Source: Montifringilla adamsi
Taxonomy: Eukaryota > Chordata > Aves > Passeriformes > Passeridae
Assembly: GCA_017590115.1 (NCBI GenBank)
Contig: JAGGNK010011225.1
Coordinates: 4,713,161 to 4,777,160, forward strand
Length of the DNA stretch: 64,000 nucleotides
Reading direction: 5' to 3'
In this document: positions 13,384 to 27,023 of the stretch, one piece after another
How positions within the stretch are numbered: the stretch's first letter is position 1
Layout: each line of letters begins with the position of its first letter
Notes under the pieces: generated by a model
The model's input: only the letters and a program-made list of their open reading frames with translations
The model's database searches: none
What the model was told of the DNA's origin: nothing
Made by a program: the position numbers and the translations under genes

Positions 13384-16189
13384 CACTGATTTGTTCTTTC
13401 CTTTGAATGACACAGCTGAAGTAAACCACATGGCCATTTTAACATGGCCTATTGTAAATTAACTCTGCAAAGTACTGTGAAATTAAAACGGTGATGCTGA
13501 CTTTAGTTTTTGCTGTTATTTCTTTATTCAGGATTCTAGATTTTTTCCAGTCAGTTGCATGAGGTAGAAACTGAATAGACTTTTCACCTGGATGCATTTT
13601 GTATGATTTGAAATTTCTGGCTAAGATATACAGGTGCCACCATGGAATTCAAAATTTTGGTGTTACGGTACTTGTTTTAGAAGTATTTTGGTCCTTTTTG
13701 TTGACATTAGGAGCATTAATAAGTATATAAAGTAAAAGCTTGTGTCTGTATAGCAAAATCTCCCTCCTCCACGCTTAGGTGAGTGTAATTGCTGTCAGCA
13801 AGCTCTTTGGGTTTGAACTTTGGTGTCCTCTTCAACTCTGAAGAAGCGTGTAAAAAAATCTGAATTTTATTTCTCTTGATTTCATTCTTTGAAGCTTCGG
13901 TATTGGTAAAATATAGAGTTGTATTTGAATGCAAAATGAAAAGAACAACAATGGAACTATAGAAAATCTGATTCACTGGCTTTCTGTAAATAAGAAGCTT
14001 TCAGTGGAGATGTTCCAACCTCAACTAGCATGTGAAGGAGAAGTGTGACAGCTCTTGAAACACTGTCTTTCATCTACAACATAGCTGTCACAATTAGTTC
14101 TTGCACCAGTTCCTTGATCCCCCTCAGAAAGACAGCATTCATCTTATTAAATGCTGAAGTAGGTTTTTATGTGTGGAAAGACAACACAGGATACATTTTT
14201 AATGTCCTGAATATTCAAAATAAGTTATTACTCATTATCATGGTGTGCTGTCATATCAGATTTAACATGTTCAGATGAAAAAGTAATACATTAGTCACCT
14301 TTCATACTACAAATACCTATTATTTCTAGTAAGTAAATGATAAACACTGAACCATATTCTGCAAGCTCCACTTAGAATACACACTGTGATACTCTCTAAT
14401 GCTACTGAGATCTGACGTTTTATCTTACTTGCATGCTTTCAACAACTTATTCTTTGTTTTATTTCATTCTCCATTTTATTCAGAAAAATTTATTGCAAAG
14501 GAGAGATAACATTTACAACAAAAAATGTGTGATGGAATCAGCAAAATAAACCTGCCTAAGTCTGCTTTTAAGAGTGGTTTTAATGATTATTCCCACCCCT
14601 CCAGTACTGCTTCCAGGGATTCCCCAGATTTTCAGCAGTACCGAACTGCTGCAGTAGTACTACATATGGGCTGGATCGGGACTGCTCAAAAGTGAAATGA
14701 AGTTCAGCAAATCTGTTATTCACACAGAGAATTATTATTCAACAGTGTATTTTTTCATGTTTTCCAAGGAATGTCTACTCAATGGCTTAAAAAGTTTTAG
14801 GGTTTTGTCACAAGTTTTCCTTTCAAGACTCTCACTGGCTTAACAAATAAGGTGGGAAGGGCCAGTGTGCCAAATAAACAGAGCTCTTCCCCCTCGAGAA
14901 CTCAGAGCTGTGCATTAAACAGACTGGTAAGAAATACATCACTCTGTTGTGCTTCTGTTTGACAAGTGGAAATAACTACCTAGAACTTCATTTTAAAAGT
15001 TGCACTCTTAACATAACTCACATTGTTCTTCTGGCTAGACCATTAGTGTCTTGTAATTTTAGGAAGAGCAATGGAAATAATAGAATCTCTTTATTGATTA
15101 ATCACATTGTTTGGATGATATATTGTTTCCTGAAATTTATGTTGTTTTCCAGGCCTTTTCTAAGTGATAAAGTTGCTCTTCCTTTTCCCTTAATGATAGC
15201 AGGAAAATATTTTTGTGAAGAAGTAGAAAATCAGTCCAATAAGTTCCTCCTTACTAAAATATATTAGCAAGGTCAGGTAATATTGTTCAAAAATCTTCTA
15301 AGCAAAGAAAAATTGGAATTATTGCACGTCATTTTAGTACAGCAGTTATATAAGCCTGTACCTGTTTTCCAAGCACTTTGAAAACAAAGGGAGTTCTCAG
15401 CAATACATGCTGTTCTCAGCATGGGCATTGCTAAGCAGTCTCAGCAATTCTATACTGTAATTTTTTTCAATTATTACTTTCAAATACGAAGAAAGTTCAA
15501 ATTTAACAATTGGAAGCATTGATCTTAAAGTAGAAAAGTTTGAAAAGTCACCATCATTTGATGCCAACAGTCTTGTATTTAGATACTGGAGTTCAGCAGT
15601 GATTTTTCTGTGCGAAAGTTAATTTTATCCTCAGAACTAAGATAACAGAAATTGTTCATATGAGTAGAGAAAACTCATTTTACATTGTGTAGCACTACTA
15701 AAACACAAAAGCACCTTTTTTGCAACATTGTTTTGCATTTTTAACTGAGACGTGGTTTTTAAGGATTTGAAATTCAAAGTAAAGGCTGCTAGAGCTTGTT
15801 GGGTCCAGTGGAGGTGAGGAGCTGGGAAGTGCTCCTTCCTGACCCACTGAAGCAAAATTTGATGAAATTCAAATCCCAGGGAGGGGATCCTCCTGTCCCT
15901 CCTGTCCCTGCCTTTGAAGTCTGAGGTGCAACCTGTAGTGAGGTTGGGCATGTGTTCCCAATAGGAAAACAGGCATATACCATACACAGAGGCCCAATCA
16001 CAGAGATCCATGGACAGAGGAGCTCTCATACAGCCCCCATGTAACAAAACACAGCACTCAGGTAAACATGATCTACACTGATGGGCTAGTTCCTTCTTTC
16101 TGGAGGACCAGGACTGATGGAATATACACTTCCTGACTGTCATCATCCACAGGCACACTTTCACTCGTGGGTCTGGCATATGGAATTTT

Positions 16190-16530
16190 AGTCAGTACAA
16201 TATCCATACCCAGGCTCTGCCCCCCTTACAAAGTGACTAGCTCAACCCTTGTGTCTTTCCAAATGTAGATCTCTTACTTGCCAACCAGTTCTGTTTGAAT
16301 TTTCTTTATGGTTACACACACACACTCCCCCACACACCCTGTGGGTCTCCTCAGGGACTGGTGTGAGACAGTTCAGCTCCTGACACCCTCAGGTGCTCAC
16401 CTACGTGATCTGTCTCCAGTGCCTGGCATCCATCCTGTGCCCCTTGCCATCTAGTCCAGCATGAAGTTTGCTGACATTCACACACATGCAGGCTCAGAAT
16501 AAGGACTGCACTTACACAGAGGATGGTTTG
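16190..16530 (-). mobile_element. Possible diverged LTR-like repeat
   Basis: This stretch is GC-richer than the surrounding intron, has a (CA)n-rich segment near 16314-16338, and contains phrases such as ctggtgtgagacagttcagc that I associate with a bird LTR family. No terminal repeats could be fixed. The assignment is weak. Confidence 0.35.
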
Positions 16531-17176
16531 AGATAGAATTTAATAACAATATGCAATAGACTCATTTAGAAAAGTGTTCACCTGCATCCATTTTCTTTCA
16601 TCCCTTCTTGGCACCATCTACCTATATTTGTACATCTCTGATCCACATTTATGCCTTCCTTTCCTCTCGTGTCCCATCCCATAAATGCCATGTAAGTTTT
16701 CCACATACCCACAATACCCTTAAGATATACCATCATGTTTTATACAATTCCAAGTTTCTGCAAACTAGCAAAATTAACTGTGCTACGCTAGCCTGTTAGC
16801 CTTTTAGGCAGGAATCACCCTGAAATGGCAGGGCATCCTGGAAAGGAAGATTTTTCATTGAAGCTTCTTGGTAGGTTTCCCATCAGAAATCATGACTGCA
16901 GCAACCTCTTTCAGTCATCTTAGAAGCAGCAAATTCAGTGACTTCTGTTGATGATGTTACTCATCAATTGCCATTGCCCTTTTGATCATCACCATTTGTG
17001 TTTGTTTGATTAGCCTCTTATCAGGTAGCATAAACCCTGTAAAAGTCATAATACATTATATCTTGTTTAGACCATATAATTTACTCTTATTTTCTTGGAA
17101 TTTCTAATCCTAAAGGCTTTCCTTGAACAGTATGTAATGTAATTTAATTCAGAAAGAACACAGTGTACAGCTTTAC

Positions 17177-17199
17177 ATATATATATATATATATATATA
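17177..17199. repeat. (AT)n microsatellite
   Basis: A 23-bp uninterrupted AT dinucleotide run. Confidence 0.95.
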
Positions 17200-19158
17200 A
17201 CTTCTTAGCTATTTTATATTCCTAGTACTTTCTCAGTGTACTTGTCTAGTTTTCTGTGTCTAATGCAATTTAAACTTATCCAGCTGCTTTTAAACTTCCA
17301 AGAAAATCACAGAACAATGTAGGTTAAGTTGTAGTAAAGCTCCAGGTGAGCTATAATAAAGGTAAAGAGTAATTAGGACACGATTTGCCTGACTAATTAG
17401 GTTTTAGGCAGACTAGACAGACAACTGAATGATTCATTTTCACACAGATGCCTTCCCTGCATCCATTGGAACACTTCCCTCCTGTAGCAACAGCAGCAAT
17501 CAATGTTTTGTGCTTTTTACTATATTGAAGTGGGAGGGTTGACAAAACTTTTGTGAAATCTGTGTGGTTTCAAATTATCTTGAAATTTGCTATGTACTTA
17601 CGGCTGAAGAACAACATTGGGGAGTTCAAAAAGGCTTTTGAGCAGGAATTTTTTGATCAAAAATGCAGGTCCTTTGAGTTTATGTTTTTGGGTAGGTTTT
17701 TAATAAGGGAGAGGAGTAATGTTTATATAAAAACTGCCTGGTTTTTTCCCCTTTTTTTGTCCATTCTTAAGATTCTAGTGATTGTTTTGACCTTCCTGGA
17801 ACTGAATTCAGAATCTGTCCAATTCAGTATGCAAAACTCCTGTCATAAAAGGAAACCATATGTGAAAAAAGCCCTGCATATACAGTGGATTTGTCCACAT
17901 AATGTATAATTAGGAGCAAAATACTTACATGCAGTATGATAAAGAGTATCATGCAAAATGCATCCCACATGTAGGGTAGTGGTGTCATTTAGCATGATGT
18001 GCCAGAACTAATGAACCTGAACAAATAGATCAGTGCTTTAAATTAAGTCCTGTGTTTGGTAGTTTTTCGTGCTTGAGTTACCATTTTTGAGACTTCCTGA
18101 GCCTGTATCTTTGCTGATGGCTGGGGCAAGGGTGAAAACAATATGCAAAGCCATCTCAGATAATATTAAGTAAATAGAAAACACACATTGAAAAAAACAA
18201 TTACTTTTGTGGGATTGTCATGTTCCTTAAATTTTCTTTGCCTTTTTTACAGGGGTTTCCATAAAACTGAATTTGACATTTGGAAAGGGCACAAGATACT
18301 TCTAGGCAACCATATCTCCTCATTGCTAAAGTTTTGGGGAAATTAATGTTTATTGGATGTGTCACAAATCGTTGTTTATTCTCTATGAGCCTCTTGTGCC
18401 TCTAGGCACTGTGCATGTATGAATGCAGACTTTGCAACATCTTCTTAGAAGCAGATTAAATGAGCCAGAGTTTTTTTATTGTTAATTTTTACCACTCTAT
18501 ATGAAAATTTTTCTATTCACTTTTTGTGTCAAATTTTGCATCCTGTTTTTTTATGAAATGCTTATTTGCCTTCTAGATAGTTTTAGGGAAGGTTGATTTG
18601 CTCTGCTGAGTTACCTTCCATTTAAAATTAATTATCAAATAAGACTCCAAAAAGATGAAAGAAAAGCCTGGAAGCTCTCCTGTTTTGTGGTCTGCCAGGG
18701 ATACATCTAGCCTTTATTCTGTGTCAAAGACTTTGCAGAGTCATTATTTACATTTTGAAGTTTCCAGAGGCTGCTAAACATGACTGTTTCAATTCAGTCA
18801 AGGCAGGTCAGTTCATTTTCAAAGTTTTTGATGATGTTAAAGGTAATGACACTGCTGTCGGCTCTGTATTTTGCTATTATTAGTAATATGTACTGAATAT
18901 TTAGTAAGGTATTTGCAAATTGTAATTATTTAATGGAAGTGATATTATGGCAGAGATTTTAAATACATTTTTCTTTATGTTCATGTTTAATCATGATCTG
19001 TCATTCTCATGAGACTGTAATAGTTAAATAGTTCTGTACAATGTTGTAAGATTATTATTGCCCTCAGTTTTGAGATATCTTAATTCTACCCTTGCTTATA
19101 CCAATTAAATATACTAAAAATCTTTTTTTTTTCTCTTTTCCAAACTGTTTGCCCTTAG

Positions 19159-19296
19159 CAATGTAGCAAGAAAGCATCAGCTTCATTGTTGTGGATGCTG
19201 AAATCATCTGGAATAATTGCAAACCGTCCTTGGCCAAGGATCACTCTTACATTGACAACTACTGCTATAATATTAACCATGGCTGTATTCAACATG
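19159..19296 (+). CDS. ADCY2: ADCY2 exon: cytosolic loop and TM9
   Basis: This 138-bp exon (46 codons, phase 0 at both ends) encodes QCSKKASASLLWMLKSSGI, a basic cytosolic loop, then ANRPWPRITLTLTTTAIILT, the start of TM9, ending AVFNM. The acceptor is cccttag at 19152-19158 and the donor is GTAAGG at 19297. Confidence 0.95.
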
Positions 19297-22044
19297 GTAA
19301 GGGAAAAAGGGGTATTTTTTCCTGTTTTTTGTCCATTTAAGATTTGTTGTTGTTGTTATTCAGTATTTGTTTAGATATTAAATTTATGTCCTGTTGCTAT
19401 GCCAGGAACCGGCGTGATAATTTCCAGAGACAGAAATGTAAAGCAGAGAAAAAGAAAACATACTGTGTAATCAAGACCGCTGCAAACAGGATGCTCAACA
19501 AGAGCTCAGACCCTGACTAAATTTGTTAAAGAAAAATATTATTTATAATGAACAGAAAACAATTAAATCTCAGGTTTCAATTGCACAAGTCCCTTAGTCA
19601 TCTGTGCATCGCTTAGAAAAGCAGCATTGCTGAAAGAATGAAGTATCTCTTCATGGGATTTGTGGAAGACTTTATTCAGTTTTGTGATGCTCCTCTGCTG
19701 ACCCCAAAATCATCATAATGTATGCATTATTGGTTTCACATGCTTTTTTTTTAATAAGAAAAAAATTCAAAAATTTTCAAAACTTCAAAAGTGCTGGCCT
19801 ACAAATTCATTAAGGCTTACGTTTACTTAAGTGATTTCAACCTGTGCTTTTCTCTCCTAACAGAGAAAATCCATGTAATTTTATTATTCGTTTCCAACTA
19901 TAGAGTAAATTATAGAGTACATCTGTAAGCAATTATAGAGTAAATGTGTCATTAGTTTGCCTAAAGCATGAATCTTAATGATCTCATTTAGTCTGAAGGG
20001 TCTGTTGTCTAATGGGATGAGCAGTACATGAGATCAAAAGTCTTCCTTTGTTTTGTCCTGTTGGCTAAGGCAAATTCTGTTTGCAAACCTGTGAAAAGAT
20101 TCCAGTTCAGTTCTGCTTCTGCAAAGTGGGAATTCTAACCTTTATTTAGGCAATGTTTTCATCACTACATCAATGCATAAATATTCATGTTTCAAGTGAG
20201 TGAAGTTCACATTTCAGTGCTTTTGAAATCGCAACCCTAATGCTTCCTTGAATTGCTGGTACTTTTGTTACTTAGGATTTATAAAGGACTTAGAGATGGA
20301 TAATACCTACACTGTTTTATTTTGTTTTCCCACATTTCAGGGGATCCTTAATCAATCATTTGTTACACTAAGTACTAAACTTGTCTGAATGATGTAATGT
20401 GGGCTTTTAAATGTGAACACTTGAAATCGCTGGTAGAGTGTTCTCTCCATTTTACTGTTAAATTTTTCTAGTCTTGTTAATGTTGGTTTTCTGTTCTTTC
20501 TTTTTCCTGCTTTTTTTGAAGGAGAGGAAAGAAACACAAAACCAATTCCATTACCAAAATCTAAAATTCACCTAAGTGAATTTAGTGTGTAAGGCTGGGA
20601 GAGGAGAAACTCAAAGAAGCAGTGGCTGAAAATAATATAAAACTGAATATAAATTGACTTTTCATCAGTGAAAGCAGTTAGCAATGGAAACAATTATTCT
20701 GAAAAGCTGTTGATTCTCCATTAGCTGAAAACTCTTTTTGAATTATAACCTTTAGCCATGCAAAAGTTATACAACAGCAAAAACCTCAGAGATTTAGTAA
20801 CTTGTACAATGAAGATCAGGCTAGATTTTCTCTTATTTTAAATTCTGTAAATATATCAGAAGAAAAGAAAGAACCAACCTGGGTTTAAATTATACTTTGA
20901 GTTAGACTTCATGCATATGGTTATTTATTAAGTTAAAAAATGTAAAAGGAGATATGGTCAGCAACTGTTTTTTGCTTAGACTAAAGTTCTGCTAGTGTTT
21001 ACAGCCCACTTCAAACTTGGCCTTAAAGTAGTAAAAGGCATTTTAGCAAAAAAAAGGAGTTGTTCTGTACCTAAGTTTTAGAAAAGGATTTTAATTTTAT
21101 TGGCTCATGTCCAGTTTAATGTGGACTGAATGTTATAGTAATACCTATTGGGCTGTATTTTAAAGTCTTAGTGCCTTATAAGCAATGTTACAGAGTAACA
21201 TAATAATCATGTTCCATGATATTCATGTGATGATAATTTTAAGTACAGTTTCCTCCTTGAAATTAAACCTTAATAGTTTGACTAGCAAAAATGACTTTAA
21301 ATGTGATTGTGAATTTTGCATTAGCAAATTGTGGGAGAGACTCTGAAGTATCATTATTATATCTCCAAGCAACATGTACTTAATAGCAGAGTCCGTTAAC
21401 TGCATTTACTTCCATGAACCATTTCAGTAGCAGAAGGCAAAATGTAGCCATTAACATTTAATGGAGATAAAGAGTGTCTAACCATGCCACACCTAATAAA
21501 TCATCATTAAGACCAAAATGCCAAATAAAAACTCAGTCTTCATGGTCAAGGGAGACTGAAGAAGAGTGGGGGTGCAATTTTATTTGAAATTAGCTGCTTG
21601 AGCTGACATCTATATCTCTTGTTCAGGACATATGTGGTCCTGATCAGCAAAGGGAAGTTAAAATCAGCTAATGTCACATAAGTATCAAATAGTTCTGAGC
21701 TGAAGGGAGAGGGTAAGCATTAGATCTGGTGCTGGATAGACAGTAGGACATCTATCAGTTCCTGAGGAAAGCTGTTTTTGTCAAGCTGACCTGCTTTAAA
21801 CTGATCAAGAGAAAGTATCCTGCATGCAGCAATACAGAAGGGGCCCAGAGAGACTGTGAAGGGTTAATACTTGAAAACTGAATGAATGACTGCATGCAGT
21901 ACATCAAATGATTGTGCCTTATCATCCTCTGGGATTCATTAGGTCTCAAGAATACTGCACGATAAAAGAGCCCTGCAACAGCTCTTGGTTTCAGTGACTT
22001 CTGCATCAAATGCATAAATGGTACTACCAGCTTTAAGATTCAGG

Positions 22045-22500
22045 ATCATAGAATAGTTTGAGTTGAAAAGAATCTTAAAAAGTCANNNNNNNNNNNNNNN
22101 NNNNNNNNNNNNNNNNNNNNCGCCCCCCCACCCCAGCATGAGCAAGGACATATTTAACTGAATCAGATTACTCAGAGTCCTGTCTAACCTGACTTTGAGT
22201 GTTTCCAGGAATAGGACATCCACCACCTCCCTGGGAAACCTGTTCCAGTGCCTCATCACCCCCATCATATGTTTCCTTATATCTAGTCTGAATCTACCCT
22301 GTTTTAGTTTAAAACCGTTATCCCTTGTCCAGTGGCAACGGCCCCTGCTACAAAGATTGTCCCAATCTTTCTTTGGCCCTTCAGGTACTGGAAGGTGCTC
22401 TAAAGTCTCCCTGGAGACTTCTCCAGGCTGAGCAACCCCAGCTCTCTCATACAAGAGGTGCTCCAGCCCTCTGATAATCTTTGTGGCCCCTCTCTAGATA
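22045..22500 (-). mobile_element. CR1 LINE 3' fragment, interrupted by a gap
   Basis: On the + strand it starts gatcatagaatag, the reversed CR1 3' terminus, and continues through typical antisense CR1 phrases (caccacctccctgggaaacc, ctccaggctgagcaacccca) to about 22500. CR1 is the dominant bird LINE, and 5'-truncated copies like this one are the rule. The gap at 22086-22120 falls inside it. An apparent minus-strand open frame (22083-22454) is part of this repeat. Confidence 0.9.
22086..22120. other. Assembly gap (35 N)
   Basis: Thirty-five consecutive N, followed by a C-rich run, within a CR1 copy. This is a short estimated gap rather than biological sequence. Confidence 0.99.
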
Positions 22501-24820
22501 TACTTGCTTTCCTGTCTTTTCATCCAGTGAATTTTAGCAAATGGATTGTTTCCTCTTAAAGAATACATTTAGGAAGGTGACTACTGAGAGAGGTTTGAGT
22601 ATTTTTGCTCCATTGGTTATTGTACATCTCTGAGGCCAAGCTGTGTTCAAATAATGACAAATAATTAATCAAACCTGCTTTCATTCTCATAGTGGAAAGT
22701 TGGTTTCTTTAACAGGTCTTCCTTTTAGTGTAGCTGACTCTGTTGGTGAACTTGTATTTTTAATTGTTTAACTCTTTGGCAGATACACTCTAATTATACA
22801 TCCCACAGTGCCTGGCACATTGGTGCCTGTTCTGGAGGGTGCCTAATGCATTTATTTTGAGAAGAATGAACAGACACTGTCTAGAGGTTCACCTGGCCAG
22901 GGAGTTGGAAGGAGAAAGCACAGCTGAAAGAAATGTCATTTAAGTGGTACTTGCAGGGCCCAGTCACAAATCTATTCTAGGATTTAAGGAACTTTAAAAA
23001 ATCAGTATCAATCAAGGTCCACTAGATTAGCAGAGATGCACTAGCAGGTGAGACAGTGGTCTGAAATCATGTTTACAGCAGTTCTGGTTTCTTTCAAGGG
23101 TGTAGGAAGAGACAGAGTCATGCTGTCACTGCCTTTATAAGTGAGCATCTTTCTATATCTGTCAAATACAAAAATCATGCTGTCTGAATCTGTAAAGGGC
23201 CAGCAGGCTCCTCATCTTTCCTGTTGGTGGGAGCTTTGAACAAGGCAGTGACTTGCCACTACATATTGCCTCTGCAGGGGGCTAGGAACTGAATACATGG
23301 TGGCACAAAGATATTTACGCATTTTCACTTTGTGGCGCACAAACTTTCATGAAAAAAGAAATTATTGAGCAACTTTAATTTGGTCCATTTATGCCACAAG
23401 TCACCAAATAACACAGGTACACGAGCACTTTGATGTTAAGCCTTGTACAAACTGCAAAATGCAGTTTGCAAAATGCTCTAAAACTTTTGCTAAATGCATT
23501 TCAGTTCTCTCTGGATTTTCATTATGCTTTTACAACTTACCAATATCTCAGCATCACCTTTTTTTGGTAAAAAAATGCATTATAGTCTTGGTAAGAACTT
23601 AGCACTCCAGGCTGTCCTTAAACCTCTCCTTTTGAGCTTGAGAAGAGGGGGAGTGATACCGGAATTTGTGATTCTTCACACTATTCTTGGGCCATTCTTG
23701 TGAGGATCTGGGAATAAAAATCCTGGCTCAACTACCATTTTTTAAAGGAAACTGTGATATGCATTGTACACCCAAGTACTTTCATACCTCAGTGAGAAAG
23801 ATGGCTTCTTTTCTGATGAGATGTAAACTAATGTATTATGTTGCTGTTTTCAGACAACAAGAGACATGCACTAATTTATCCCATGTTTTGGGGGGAGGGT
23901 CTGTTACCACATGGCTCCCACTGAAAGCAGGTATTTTCATTATGTGAGGCAGAAAACTCACAACTGAGGATTGCAGATCATGTGAACGCAAGAAAAGAAA
24001 GAACTGTCAGAATATATGAAGTTAAAATAAGAACGTAATGGTAGCATGCTCAGACATTCCCTGGCAAACATTGGTATTCATAAAAAATACTGCTTTCATT
24101 TGAGTCATTTGAGTAGGTGTGACTGCTTAGTAGGACTGAACCTACTCTTACAAAAAATACTATGTTGAAGAACAATATGTATCTTCAGAGCACGATAGCA
24201 GATGTAGATAACAGAGGAGAGACAAGAAAGACAAGTGCAAACACATCATTCAGAAATAAGTGTTGTTTGGCTCATGGCAGGTGACAACACTTCCATATCC
24301 TTTTTTTTCTCCTTATTATATTTATTAACATATGCATAGATATACCATTTTTCATATAGTGTTCTGTGTATGCAGGTAACATTTATAGGTCAGAAATGCT
24401 TTGTGCAAGGTTCAAAACCCAAATTAAAATGCTTTAATATAAATTAACATATATAAATATGCATACCATATGTGCTTCTATAATAGAATTGTGTTTGAGT
24501 TCTTCATGTTATATAATCTTTGCTCTGGGGACATGCAGAAAGTGGGATTCTGAAACTAAATATTTCATGTTTTCAGAAAAAGTATATGCACTGTTAGTGG
24601 GATGTGGTTCTCTTGGCAAATGCCCTTGTTAGCAGAAGTTATTAAATAGCTGGAGGCAGGGAGGGAGAGTAAATCCTCAAAGCTGTCTGGAGGGTTTTTG
24701 TCCAAAGTTGTTCCTGTTAAAAGAGGCAGGTGAGCATCAGCAGGCTTAAAAAGTAACCAAGCAACTTCAGAAAATCCTTAAGTAAAGAAGGAAGTAGTGT
24801 GAAAAGAAGTATAAAAGAAA

Positions 24821-24985
24821 CAGAATCACAGAATGGGTCAGGTTGGGAAGGACCACAGTGGTCATCTGCTCCAGCCTCCCTGCTCAAGCAGGATCATCCT
24901 AGAGCACATGACATAGGATTGTGTCCAGGCAGTTCTTGAACATCTCCAGTGAGGAAGACTCCACATCCTCCCTGAGCAATGTGGA
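24821..24985 (-). mobile_element. CR1 LINE 3' fragment
   Basis: It starts with cagaatcacagaatgggtca, the reversed CR1 tail, and includes gctcaagcaggatcatcc and ctccagtgaggaagactcca, then stops abruptly near 24985. Heavily 5' truncated and moderately diverged. Confidence 0.85.
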
Positions 24986-25879
24986 AGTGTGTAACAGGAG
25001 GCAGAGAGCTATGAGTGGAAACAGACGACTGTCAAAAAACTATTTTGACACTGTCATAAGTCACCTCTCTGGCATTACACCTCTGCTTCAGCTGGCAAGA
25101 GCGGCCCGCCTGTTGGATACTGTGAGCTGCCTGCAGGGACCACTGCTCAGGCTTGTCCCTGCACACAAACCTGCAAGGCTCTCTCTCCACCATATGCCTT
25201 GACAGCTTGCAGGAGCTGCACAGGTGCACCTAGAGTACCTGCATCTCCTTTCAGCAGCATGTGCCAGTAGGGGAACCTGCATTCCCAGAAGTGGGAGTAT
25301 GTGCATTTCACCCACACATCCTGTGGGAAGAGGCAGATGTGCATTTAACTCTCTTCATGTACATGTCATTAGACCTCTTTGGGATCAGTTATAGAAGGAT
25401 GTTTCAAAATCTGTATGTTTCAAAATGTTTATTAACATTTTGTAGGGTCTGTTTTCATGGTTTATCTATTATATTTCTGATACTGATCCTCATCTGTAGC
25501 AACATGGGGTATTTCCCTGCGGGGAAAAGATTCAAAGGATTCCACACTCATCCTGACTTTGTAGTTCACTGATGGCAGGTTAACGATATGCAGTTTCACA
25601 TACACAGTTATGTTGGCAAAGCAAAGGAACACAAAAGTGCAACTGCATTACACAGGTGAATGCCAGCTTGGGGTTGGTAGAAGGTGGCGTATTGAAAACC
25701 TTTGCAAATCCACAACCTTGGACTGATGTTGAGGGGGAGTTAAGAGAAAGAATGGCTTCAGACTCTTCTCTGCAGAGCTATAAAACATATTAAAGGGCAC
25801 TCAATACAGGTGGTGACATGGGAGGTTGGATAGTCTTTAGAAAGATAAAAGAAGTCACTGTGTGTGAACACTGCTGACT

Positions 25880-25975
25880 GCTGCCAAGGGGGATTGTGGG
25901 TCTCCATCCTTGGAAGTTTCCAAGACCTGGCTGTACAGAACTGTGACTGAATGACTGACCAGATCTAACATTAGT
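25880..25975 (+). mobile_element. Probable old CR1 fragment
   Basis: The segment gggtctccatccttggaagt followed by a gacctggctg-type motif matches the forward CR1 3' region. The flanks are too diverged to set borders. Confidence 0.45.
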
Positions 25976-26736
25976 AAATCAATTAACCATTTTGACCCAC
26001 TTTTAGTTGCTCCAAGTGAAGCAGTTCAGGTTTCCTCTCTAACAGCAGTTAAAGACAGAAATGGAGAAAGAATTTAGAGGTGGGTTACACAGTGACTACC
26101 TGCAGGGAACAGCGTGTGAGAGGGAGGTGACCTCTGGAGCTCTACTCTGGTCAACCACGTGTAGATTTTCACATTTAATATATAAGGGGGACTATGAAAT
26201 TTGCTAATAAATTAAGGTGACAGTCAGTGTCTGTGAGGTAAGGCTTGGGATTTTAGAAATGAAAGAGTCAGGTATGGATTTGGGAAAATAAAAGAATTAG
26301 GATGAAATTTAGTAGTAAAAAGCTCAAGATTATAGTTGGTGTGACAGATTAGTGACAAGAAATTCTGATACATGTTGGAAGTTCATCACATGGATAGGCA
26401 ATGAGTTCAGGATTTTAATTAATTAGGTGGGTTTAATGTCAACTCAGCTGAATCACAATAACCATCCATGTGACTGCTTTTAACTCATGGTAAGTATGAA
26501 CTGCATTTCCCTAGGTGAGTCCTAATGAAGGAAGGCTACCCCACATTTGCTGAGCATGATGTTAATAGCTGAGGTGGTGTCCATGTGCAGTGTGTGTTAA
26601 GCTGTCTGAGCCCCAGCTGCATGAGGTACAGTGAGCTATTAAGGTTTTGTAGCTGTGAGCAAAGGAGCATCGTTCTGGATATATAAATTCAGTTTTTATA
26701 TTCAGTTTATTGAATACATATAAATAGCTCAAAGGC

Positions 26737-27023
26737 AGGTGTCAAGAGGATGGGGCCAGGCTCTTTTCAGTGGTGTCCAGCAACAGGATGAGGAGCAATG
26801 GCCATAAACTAAAACACAAGTTCCACCTCAACATGAAGAAGAACTTCTTTACATTGAGGGTGGAAAAGACTGCCCAGGGAGGTTGTGGACTCTTCCTGTC
26901 TGGAGTCATCCAAAACCCACCTGGACACGTGTAACCTGATCTAGGTGACTGTGCCATGGCACGGGGTTGTCCTGGATAGTCTCCAGAGGTCTCTTCCAAC
27001 CCTAAAAATTCTGTGACTCTAGG
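26737..27023 (+). mobile_element. CR1 LINE 3' fragment
   Basis: Forward-strand CR1 3' sequence running from aggatggggccaggctcttt through acatgaagaagaacttcttt and cagggaggttgtggactctt to the terminal aaattctgtgactctagga. It reaches the 3' end of the element and is 5' truncated. Confidence 0.9.

Larger units (their letters stand above)
7163..19158 (+). other. ADCY2: ADCY2 intron, 12.0 kb
   Basis: Largest intron in the window. It contains a 20-bp tandem duplication (8794-8834), a repeat of the family also seen at 56.5 kb (9358-9985), a poly(A) tract, a short AT-rich minisatellite, a solo LTR (12935-13383), a possible LTR-like block (16190-16530) and an (AT)n run at 17177-17199. The long minus-strand frame at 15637-16179 matches no protein family I know. 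The rest appears to be unique AT-rich intron. Confidence 0.85.

Noticed and set aside
15637..16179. 180-codon open frame on the minus strand
   Set aside because: No recognisable family, no splice context, composition of non-coding GC-richer DNA. I regard it as fortuitous or repeat-derived.
22083..22454. 123-codon minus-strand frame
   Set aside because: This is CR1 3' sequence running into the assembly gap.
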